Assembly (NCBI GenBank): GCA_030145365.1
Contig: JAQYVS010000065.1
Span: 1 to 8,074, forward strand
Direction of reading: 5' to 3'
DNA length: 8,074 nt
From: Desulfofustis sp.
GTDB taxonomy: Bacteria; Desulfobacterota; Desulfobulbia; Desulfobulbales; Desulfocapsaceae
The notes beneath the pieces were generated by a model. The model had not been told where the DNA came from, made no database searches, and saw only the letters and a program-made list of their open reading frames with translations. Every line of letters starts with the position of its first letter. Position 1 is the stretch's first letter. Below, piece by piece: positions 1-7,277 of this stretch. A program made the translations under genes and the position numbers.

Positions 1-5
1 ATTCA

Positions 6-521
6 ATGAAAACATTGTGGACGCCTTGGAGGATGGAGCATGTACTTGGCACGGCTTCCGTTTCCGAGCATTGTCTTTTTGAACCGCCGGGAACCAAGCC
101 ATACTCTAAAACACATCTTCTGCTGTACCGCGATAAAAACAGTCTCTGCCTGCTCAACCGTTTCCCCTATGCCAACGGCCATCTGCTGGTAGCCCCAGTT
201 CAGCATGTCGGATGTATAACTGAACTTCAAGCCTCCGAGTTACAAGCCCTTACCTCCCTGGTACAGACAGCGACTACAATTTTGAAACGAGTACTTCAGC
301 CAGATGGCTTTAACATCGGCCTCAACCTGGGCTCCGTTGCAGGAGCAGGAATTGATGATCATCTGCACGTCCACATTGTGCCACGCTGGAATGACGATCA
401 CAATTTCATGACGGTTCTGGCAGAAGTCAGAACCATACCGGAGCATATTCAAAAAACCTTTGTAACCCTACTTCCCGAGTTCCAAGGCCATTATCCATCA
501 CAACAATTTACAGCCAAATAA
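6..521 (+). CDS. HIT-family nucleotide hydrolase/transferase (Ap4A phosphorylase-like)
   Basis: This 171-residue protein belongs to the histidine triad superfamily. These enzymes attack the alpha-phosphate of nucleotides such as Ap4A or nucleoside phosphoramidates through a histidine nucleotidyl intermediate. The signature H-x-H-x-H-x-x is visible as HLHVHIV at residues 119-125, followed by PRW, and the central His121 is the expected nucleophile. The preceding GFNIGLNLG and AGAGIDDH segments and the LWTPWRME N-terminus are typical of the Fhit/Ap4A phosphorylase-like branch. Many relatives carry a zinc-binding CxxC near residue 23; here it reads C-L-F-E (Cys23, Glu26). The ATG at 6 places the conserved N-terminus at residue 4, so the protein looks complete, but its ribosome binding site lies outside the window. 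It ends 5 bases before mutS, suggesting one transcript. The family is secure; the true substrate cannot be read from sequence. Confidence 0.93.
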   Translation: MKTLWTPWRMEHVLGTASVSEHCLFEPPGTKPYSKTHLLLYRDKNSLCLLNRFPYANGHLLVAPVQHVGCITELQASELQALTSLVQTATTILKRVLQPDGFNIGLNLGSVAGAGIDDHLHVHIVPRWNDDHNFMTVLAEVRTIPEHIQKTFVTLLPEFQGHYPSQQFTAK

Positions 522-526
522 TACGC

Positions 527-3196
527 ATGAGTACTCCCCTTAAAATGACGCCGATGCTTCGGCAATACCTTGAAATAAAAGAACAATACCCGAATGAAAT
601 TCTGTTTTATCGGATGGGGGACTTTTATGAGATGTTCTTTGAAGATGCAGAAATTGCCTCGAAGATTCTCAATATCACTCTGACTTCACGAAATAATAAA
701 GCGGATGCGGCAAGGATCCCCATGTGCGGGGTTCCTTACCACGCCGCTCAAAATTATCTGGGCAAGCTGGTACAAGCCGGAAAACGGGTGGCAATCTGTG
801 AACAGACGGAAGATCCTGCCCAGGCCAAAGGTATCGTCAAGCGTGAGGTTATTCGTGTCGTTACTCCAGGCGTGGTGACCGACGATCAACTACTCGATGA
901 AAATGAGAACCTGTATGTAAGTTGTGTTTGTCGTTCTTCTTCCGACGGCAGTCCGACCTGGGGCCTCAGTTACCTAGATCTGAGCACGGGTGAATTTCTG
1001 ACCGGCGAATTTGCTGATGATGCCGAAATGGTGGAACAGGTCGTCGATCATCTGAACAGGATGGCTCCGGCAGAGCTGCTGATCGATGAAGACGATCGTG
1101 GAGGTTTGCAGTCGCTGCTTGACATCGTGCGGTTACATCTCTCGAATATCTGTATTACCGAACGCAGTAGCGACAATTTCAATCACGATTCCGCCAATCA
1201 GGTACTCACTGAGCACTTCGGGGTAATTAATCTTGAAGGGTTCGGTGTCGGAGCTATGCGTCAGGGTATTATCTCGGCCGGTGTACTTCTCGATTATGCC
1301 AGCGAGACCCAGAAAAGCGATATCTCCCATATCGAAAAATTGACCCCCATCAATTTCGATTCCATCCTGCTCATTGACGAGGCATCCCGGCGTAACCTCG
1401 AACTCACCAGCACCATCATAGGTAACAGGCGTGACGGCTCTCTGCTGTCCGTTCTCGACCAGACTAAAACTCCAATGGGGGGCCGTCTGCTGAGAAATTA
1501 TCTGCTCCAGCCTCTGCAGGAAATGGATGTTATTACGCAGCGGTTGGACTGCGTTACATTTCTCTATAATCAGCCATCAACAAGACAGAAATTTAGGGAT
1601 AGTCTGGAAGCGATTTATGACCTCGAGCGGTTGAACAGCAGAATGGTTCTTGGCCAGGGCAATGGCCGGGACGCTGTGGCGCTCAAACAGTCATTGCTTA
1701 TTTTACCGGAAATACGGGGTTTGTTGCAAACCTGCAAGCCTGCAAAACTGGAACAGATCAGCAAAGACTTTGATGAGCTGCCCGATTTAGCCGAATTGCT
1801 TGAAAACTCAATCGCTGACGATCCACCGATAACACTTCGCGACGGAAACCTGATAAAGCCTGGTTTCAATGAAGAGCTTGATGAAATCATCCATCTGCTG
1901 CAAGATGGCAAGGCGCTCATTTTAAGTCTTGAGAACAAGGAGCGTGAGCGTAGCGGTATAGCCAAACTGAAAATCGGATTCAATAAAGTATTTGGTTACT
2001 ATATTGAGGTGAGCAAGGCCCACCTCGATAAAATTCCAGAACACTATATCCGGAAACAGACCCTGGTAAACGCCGAACGGTTTATTACCCCGGAACTCAA
2101 GGAATTTGAAAGCAGCGTGCTTAACGCCCAGGAACGTCGACTTGATCTGGAGTACCAGTTGTTTCTGGAAATCAGGGCGAAGCTCGCTGAAAACAGTTCA
2201 CGGCTGATACAGACCGCACACTATCTGGCTCAGATCGATGTTTTTACCTGCCTGGCTGAAGTTGGTCGACAATATCATTATATCAGGCCAGAACTGACAA
2301 ATGATGGGACACTGGCGATCAGCGATGGCAGACATCCCGTCATAGAGCGTTCCCTGCCATCCGGGAAATTCGTTCCCAACGATATCAGCCTCGATCAGAG
2401 TAGAAACCAGGTTCTGATCATTACCGGTCCGAACATGGCAGGCAAATCGACCATTCTCAGGCAAACGGCGCTGATTGTCCTGATGGCCCAGATGGGTAGC
2501 TTCGTGCCTGCCCAAAAGGCATCCGTAGGTATTGTTGATCGTATTTTCACCAGGGTTGGAGCCATGGATGATCTGCGCCGGGGGCAGTCCACCTTTATGG
2601 TGGAAATGAATGAAACGGCAAATATCTTAAACAATGCCACCCCACGCAGCCTGGTAATCCTTGACGAGATCGGGCGGGGAACATCAACCTACGACGGCCT
2701 ATCCATTGCCTGGGCTGTTGCCGAGGCCTTGGTCAATAAAGACAAGGCCGGGGTAAAAACCCTGTTTGCCACCCACTATCACGAGCTGACCGAACTTGCC
2801 AAAACCCACGACCGAGTGCAAAATTATTCCGTTTCCGTCAAAGAATGGAATGAAACCATAATTTTTCTCTACAAACTGGTGAAAGGCGGTACCAGCCGAA
2901 GTTATGGAATTCAGGTTGCGGCACTGGCCGGTGTACCAACAGACGTCGTAAAACGGGCCGAAGAAATTCTCAAACGCATCGATAAAGGCGATTTTGATCA
3001 TCAATCCATCATTTTTTCAGCTCAGAAAAGAAAGAGTAAAAACAAGGTTCAGAAAAATCAGCCGAACCAGCTGCCGCTTTTTTCGGCTCCCAAGCATCCA
3101 ATTCTCGAACTGCTCAACCAAATTGACATCGACAACCTCACCCCGCGCCAGGCTCTCGAACAGCTCTATCGTCTCAAGGAATTGCTGGATGGCTGA
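527..3196 (+). CDS. mutS: DNA mismatch repair protein MutS (MutS1)
   Basis: MutS recognises base mismatches and small loops after replication and, on ATP binding, becomes a sliding clamp that recruits MutL. The 889-residue product is full length (E. coli MutS has 853). The N-terminal domain has the mismatch-stacking Phe-x-Glu motif (Phe33, Glu35) inside FYRMGDFYEMF. The connector and core/lever domains follow, with TPMGGRLL near residues 315-322. The C-terminal ABC-type ATPase has Walker A GPNMAGKST at 634-642, Walker B and signature LVILDEIGRGTSTYDG at 709-724 (Asp713, Glu714) and the ATHYHEL switch with His750. A basic linker leads to QLPLF (848-852), which fits the beta-clamp-binding pentapeptide. 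The final LTPRQALEQLYRLKELL helix matches the family's tetramerisation region. The start at 527 is preferred because the family N-terminus begins soon after it. No Shine-Dalgarno sequence is visible, so translational coupling to the HIT gene 5 bases upstream is likely. An in-frame ATG at 545 is an alternative start. Confidence 0.99.
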   Translation: MSTPLKMTPMLRQYLEIKEQYPNEILFYRMGDFYEMFFEDAEIASKILNITLTSRNNKADAARIPMCGVPYHAAQNYLGKLVQAGKRVAICEQTEDPAQAKGIVKREVIRVVTPGVVTDDQLLDENENLYVSCVCRSSSDGSPTWGLSYLDLSTGEFLTGEFADDAEMVEQVVDHLNRMAPAELLIDEDDRGGLQSLLDIVRLHLSNICITERSSDNFNHDSANQVLTEHFGVINLEGFGVGAMRQGIISAGVLLDYASETQKSDISHIEKLTPINFDSILLIDEASRRNLELTSTIIGNRRDGSLLSVLDQTKTPMGGRLLRNYLLQPLQEMDVITQRLDCVTFLYNQPSTRQKFRDSLEAIYDLERLNSRMVLGQGNGRDAVALKQSLLILPEIRGLLQTCKPAKLEQISKDFDELPDLAELLENSIADDPPITLRDGNLIKPGFNEELDEIIHLLQDGKALILSLENKERERSGIAKLKIGFNKVFGYYIEVSKAHLDKIPEHYIRKQTLVNAERFITPELKEFESSVLNAQERRLDLEYQLFLEIRAKLAENSSRLIQTAHYLAQIDVFTCLAEVGRQYHYIRPELTNDGTLAISDGRHPVIERSLPSGKFVPNDISLDQSRNQVLIITGPNMAGKSTILRQTALIVLMAQMGSFVPAQKASVGIVDRIFTRVGAMDDLRRGQSTFMVEMNETANILNNATPRSLVILDEIGRGTSTYDGLSIAWAVAEALVNKDKAGVKTLFATHYHELTELAKTHDRVQNYSVSVKEWNETIIFLYKLVKGGTSRSYGIQVAALAGVPTDVVKRAEEILKRIDKGDFDHQSIIFSAQKRKSKNKVQKNQPNQLPLFSAPKHPILELLNQIDIDNLTPRQALEQLYRLKELLDG

Positions 3197-3211
3197 TCGT
3201 TCATTTGGAAC

Positions 3212-3238
3212 AGCTTGTTTTTTCTATGAAAACAGGCT
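3212..3238 (+). other. Hairpin just after mutS, possible weak terminator or mRNA 3' end structure
   Basis: AGCTTGTTTT (3212-3221) can pair with AAAACAGGCT (3229-3238), giving a 10-bp stem with one G-U pair and a 7-base loop. It starts 16 bases after the mutS stop codon. No T run follows it, so it is a poor match to a classical intrinsic terminator; partial termination, a pause site or protection of the mRNA end are all possible. Confidence 0.35.
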
Positions 3239-3269
3239 ATAGATTGCTCATTTGATAAAAAGCATTTAA

Positions 3270-3297
3270 TTGGGGACAAAATCCCCGAAAGTATAAG
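3270..3297 (+). promoter_or_regulatory. Candidate sigma70-type promoter for the amidase gene
   Basis: TTGGGG (3270-3275) and TATAAG (3292-3297) are separated by 16 bases and resemble -35 and -10 boxes, each imperfect. Transcription would begin around 3304, about 20 bases before the amidase ATG, giving a very short leader. The match is weak in this A/T-rich stretch and rests only on eye inspection. Confidence 0.25.
3272..3286 (+). other. Small GGGGA/TCCCC hairpin in the mutS-amidase gap
   Basis: GGGGA (3272-3276) pairs perfectly with TCCCC (3282-3286) around a CAAAA loop. It is the only G/C-rich element in this otherwise A/T-rich gap. It lies between the two boxes of the promoter candidate, so it could be a protein-binding site, an RNA element on read-through transcripts, or chance. 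No T run follows, so a terminator is unlikely. Confidence 0.3.
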
Positions 3298-3321
3298 GAT
3301 TATAACCAGCCTTGTTTATAA
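3295..3321 (+). promoter_or_regulatory. Displaced AAGGA and TTATAA inverted repeat in the amidase leader
   Basis: No ribosome binding site sits at normal distance before the ATG at 3326. The nearest purine-rich match is AAGGA at 3295-3299, 26 bases upstream. Between them TTATAA (3300-3305) can pair with TTATAA (3316-3321). If that stem forms, AAGGA lies only about 4 unpaired bases from the start codon. The stem is six A-U pairs, extendable past a mismatch by two pairs, so it is thermodynamically weak. The element is incompatible with transcription starting near 3304. Confidence 0.2.
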
Positions 3322-3325
3322 CGAT

Positions 3326-5284
3326 ATGAACATTCGCTTTTTTTCTATATTTCTTACCTTTTGCTTTCTTTTTCTCGGTTCAGTATCACTGTGCCCAGCA
3401 ACATCTCCAAGCGATTATAATGGCAAGTCCGATCTCCAAGCCCACTATCAAAAAGCAAAATTTTTCTACAACCAGCTCAAAACATCTGAAAAACTCGGGG
3501 CTTCAAGAGGCAACTGGTTAAAAGGGGCTGGCAACTTCAGACGCATTTATCTGGCCGAGCCAAAGTCGGAATTGGCCCCAGCCTGTCTCTTCATGCTTGG
3601 CCGCCTCTACTACGATGCATTTAAGAAATTCGGGGAAGGAATTGACCTGGGCGAGGCAATCTCCTACTATCGCGATGTCGATACCCTGTTTCCAGGAAAC
3701 ACGCTGTCAGACGATGCATTGTATGCCGTCGGTGCTATTCTGCTCGAAGAAGTACACGACCCAACTCGGGCAGCCGAATCTTTTGCCAGGATCGTTTCCG
3801 ATTATCCCGAAGGCGATATGATCTCCAAAGCCGAAACCAGGCTGAAAGTCCTTTCCCAGGAATTTGCAATTCCATTGCCCGAATCGATGATCAGTAATAC
3901 CCAGATGATGAATCTGACCAATGTATTACCCGTCAAGTATTGGTCCTCCGAGGACTATACCAGGGTAGTCGTCAGAACTTCCGGGCCGACAACGTACCGA
4001 GAAGAATTATTGGAGAAGGTCGGTCACCAGCCTCGCAGACTCTACATCGATTTTCAGAATAGTTATATAGAACCACGTTTTCGTTCGCCAATCCCGATTG
4101 AAGACGGGCTCCTCAAAAGGGTCCGAACCGGCCAGTTCAGTCCCGATACCGTTCGCATCGTACTCGATATTGAATCCATTTCTGACTATAAAATATTCTC
4201 CCTACCTGATCCGTTTCGGGTGGTTATCGATGTTCGGGGCCAGGCCAAGAAGACCCCTACACTCACTGTGGCGCCGCTCTCTCCACCTCCGGCACCGCCT
4301 CCTCCGCCAGCGCCGCCCGAGCCGCCTGAACCACAGAAGCCCGAGGAGACCAAGACACGCGTGGCCAGCGAGATTTCAGCTGAAGCGGAACCAGATGATG
4401 TGGTGGAATCAAAACCGGATCAGGTAACTCCCCAGGAAGTACCTGCCGAAGTGTCTACAGCGGCGCCCGTAGCTGAGCAGGGGCCAATCGTGGTTTTACG
4501 TGAAAACAGAAAAATTGCTGGATACAATCAGACAAACGAGATAGCAGAAACTCAAGCAGACGGGAAAACTTCTCAGAAGCTCTCTCTTGCCCAGCAGTTG
4601 GGACTGGGTATCGGAACCATTGTCATAGATCCTGGGCATGGGGGCAAAGACCCGGGAGCCATGGCTTTTGACATGAAGGAGAAGGATATTGTACTGAAAA
4701 TGGGTAAGCGATTGGCTGAACATCTGCGTAATGATCTGAGTGCCACGGTCATACTGACCCGGGACAGCGACCAGTTTCTGCCACTGGAAGAGCGAACAGC
4801 TATTGCCAACACCAACGCCGCCGATTTGTTCATATCCCTGCACATTAATGCCCACCCGTCGCCGGATATCAGAGGTTTTGAAACCTACTTTCTGAACCTA
4901 TCCACCAATGCAGAAGCAATGCGGGTCGCAGCCAGAGAAAATGCGACAACAACACACCAGATGAGCGATCTTCAAGATATTTTGTCTGATATCATGAAAA
5001 ACTCCAAGATTCATGAATCCACCCGACTGGCTGAGCAGGTGCATGGTTCCATTACAACTGGCTTATCAGAGCCACCTTTTACCTTGAAAAATATGGGCGT
5101 CAAGCAGGCACCGTTCTATGTCCTGATCGGCGCCGATATGCCGGCCATTCTTATAGAACTTGCCTTTATCAGCAATCCCGATGACGCAAAGAAGCTAGGC
5201 GACGATGAATTTATTGACAAAATGGCCCAGCAAATATCTGGCGGCATCAGTGAGTATGCCTACTCGATTACGGCCAGTCTATAA
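3326..5284 (+). CDS. Secreted N-acetylmuramoyl-L-alanine amidase (TPR-like, AMIN, Amidase_3)
   Basis: This 652-residue periplasmic zinc hydrolase should cut the bond between MurNAc and L-Ala of the peptide stem, as AmiA/B/C do during daughter-cell separation. A Sec-type signal peptide covers residues 1-25 (Arg4, a Phe/Leu-rich core, probable cleavage after Ala25). Helical TPR-like repeats resembling YbgF/BamD follow (about 33-176), then an AMIN domain (about 203-304) that in relatives binds peptidoglycan and directs septal location. A Pro-rich segment (317-339) and an acidic linker lead to the Amidase_3 domain (about 430-648). Zinc ligands appear as His438 in DPGHGG, Glu452 and His506 in SLHINAH; the catalytic Glu is Glu611 in ILIELAF. 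A helical insert near 530-575 matches the place where AmiB/AmiC-type enzymes block their own active site until a LytM-domain activator relieves it. No in-frame ATG, GTG or TTG lies between 3326 and the upstream stop at 3227, fixing the start despite the missing Shine-Dalgarno sequence. Confidence 0.96.
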   Translation: MNIRFFSIFLTFCFLFLGSVSLCPATSPSDYNGKSDLQAHYQKAKFFYNQLKTSEKLGASRGNWLKGAGNFRRIYLAEPKSELAPACLFMLGRLYYDAFKKFGEGIDLGEAISYYRDVDTLFPGNTLSDDALYAVGAILLEEVHDPTRAAESFARIVSDYPEGDMISKAETRLKVLSQEFAIPLPESMISNTQMMNLTNVLPVKYWSSEDYTRVVVRTSGPTTYREELLEKVGHQPRRLYIDFQNSYIEPRFRSPIPIEDGLLKRVRTGQFSPDTVRIVLDIESISDYKIFSLPDPFRVVIDVRGQAKKTPTLTVAPLSPPPAPPPPPAPPEPPEPQKPEETKTRVASEISAEAEPDDVVESKPDQVTPQEVPAEVSTAAPVAEQGPIVVLRENRKIAGYNQTNEIAETQADGKTSQKLSLAQQLGLGIGTIVIDPGHGGKDPGAMAFDMKEKDIVLKMGKRLAEHLRNDLSATVILTRDSDQFLPLEERTAIANTNAADLFISLHINAHPSPDIRGFETYFLNLSTNAEAMRVAARENATTTHQMSDLQDILSDIMKNSKIHESTRLAEQVHGSITTGLSEPPFTLKNMGVKQAPFYVLIGADMPAILIELAFISNPDDAKKLGDDEFIDKMAQQISGGISEYAYSITASL

Positions 5285-5316
5285 GCTGAAGTTAGCTCGA
5301 GAGTCTTTTGATTCAC

Positions 5317-5362
5317 ACCATAAAAAAGGCCGCCTCTTGATAGAGGCGGCCTTTTTTATGGT
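5317..5362. terminator. Bidirectional intrinsic terminator between the converging operons
   Basis: A perfect 21-bp inverted repeat (5317-5337 with 5342-5362) closes on a 4-base loop. Its core is the G/C-rich GGCCGCCTCT and its complement, flanked by six A's on the left and six T's on the right. Read on either strand it gives a strong hairpin followed by a U run. It lies 32 bases after the amidase stop and 13 bases beyond the atpC stop, so one element should end both transcripts. Confidence 0.95.
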
Positions 5363-5375
5363 ATTGGGATTTCTG

Positions 5376-5789
5376 CTATTTGAAATTCGCAGCCTGCAGA
5401 CGAACAAGTGCTCTTTGCAAGGCAGATTCTGCTCGTACCACATTAACTGATTCATCGTGCGAAGAGGCCTGGGCCAAACGTTTTTCGGCCCGCTCCTTGG
5501 CCTTCATGGCACGATCCACATCTATCTGGTGACCAAATTCCGCACTCTCAACCAGAAAAGTAATTTTGTTATTGGAGACTTCACAAAAACCACCGCTGGT
5601 CATCAAGTATTCGCGCTTTTTACCGGATTCATATGATAAAATGCCCGTCTTGATAGTTGAAAGGAATGGGGCATGATTAGCTAGAACACCGAAATCACCA
5701 CCATAGCCAGGGGCATTAACGATATCGACATCCTCATTGACCACCGCACCACTGGGTGTAACAACCTCCAATGTTATCTGCTGTGCCAT
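5376..5789 (-). CDS. atpC: F1Fo ATP synthase subunit epsilon
   Basis: The 137-residue epsilon subunit is part of the central rotor stalk of F1 on the cytoplasmic face of the membrane. It joins gamma to the c-ring and can inhibit ATP hydrolysis. Residues 1-85 form the beta-sandwich domain, recognisable by GDFGVLANHAPFLSTIKTG (31-49). The two-helix C-terminal domain spans about 88-137. IDVDRA at 89-94 fits the I/L-D-x-x-R-A motif that binds ATP in some bacterial epsilon subunits (known from Bacillus PS3), so the C-terminal helices may be nucleotide-controlled; this is inference. Length is normal for the family. The gene is last in the atp operon, begins 21 bases after atpD, has a GAGG ribosome binding site at good spacing, and ends in TAG just before the shared terminator. 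Confidence 0.98.
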   Translation of the reverse strand: MAQQITLEVVTPSGAVVNEDVDIVNAPGYGGDFGVLANHAPFLSTIKTGILSYESGKKREYLMTSGGFCEVSNNKITFLVESAEFGHQIDVDRAMKAKERAEKRLAQASSHDESVNVVRAESALQRALVRLQAANFK

Positions 5790-5797
5790 TTATTCTG

Positions 5798-5801
5798 CCT
5801 C
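5798..5801 (-). promoter_or_regulatory. Ribosome binding site of atpC
   Basis: GAGG on the minus strand lies 8 bases before the atpC ATG, inside the 21-base atpD-atpC gap. It supports the chosen start and independent initiation of the epsilon subunit. Confidence 0.75.
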
Positions 5802-5810
5802 TGGTTTGGA

Positions 5811-7229
<1,419 letters not shown>

Positions 7230-7240
7230 CGGGCCTAACC

Positions 7241-7246
7241 CCTCCT
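7241..7246 (-). promoter_or_regulatory. Ribosome binding site of atpD
   Basis: A full AGGAGG on the minus strand, continuing into GG, lies 11 bases before the atpD ATG in the 48-base atpG-atpD gap. This strong site fits the need for three beta subunits for each gamma subunit, and confirms the start. Confidence 0.85.
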
Positions 7247-7277
7247 ATAAGTTTGAGATTATCTTTAAATTCACTAA

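Noticed and set aside
1615..1983. Open frame of 122 codons on the minus strand inside mutS
   Set aside because: It lies wholly inside a well-conserved MutS region, is Ser-rich as expected of an antisense shadow, and has no recognisable domain.
3251..3325. Riboswitch, for example a c-di-GMP (GEMM) type, suggested by GGGGACAAAATCCCCGAAAG
   Set aside because: Only one short stem is present and I could not find the second stem, the receptor bases or the conserved core of that class.
3383..3400. Lipoprotein signal (lipobox) at Cys23 of the amidase
   Set aside because: The residue before Cys23 is Leu rather than Gly, Ala or Ser, and Pro follows; ordinary signal peptidase I cleavage near Ala25 fits better.
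4274..4342. DNA tandem repeat or foreign insertion in the CCG-rich stretch
   Set aside because: The codons vary and the reading frame is kept; it encodes a Pro-rich linker between domains, common in secreted cell wall enzymes.
4098..4427. Plus-strand frame of 109 codons, rich in Arg and Pro
   Set aside because: It is a shifted reading of the AMIN end and Pro-rich linker of the amidase; the composition comes from the repeated CCG/GCC codons.
4496..4855. Overlapping minus-strand frames inside the amidase domain
   Set aside because: They are antisense to the conserved catalytic domain and resemble no family I know; shadow frames.
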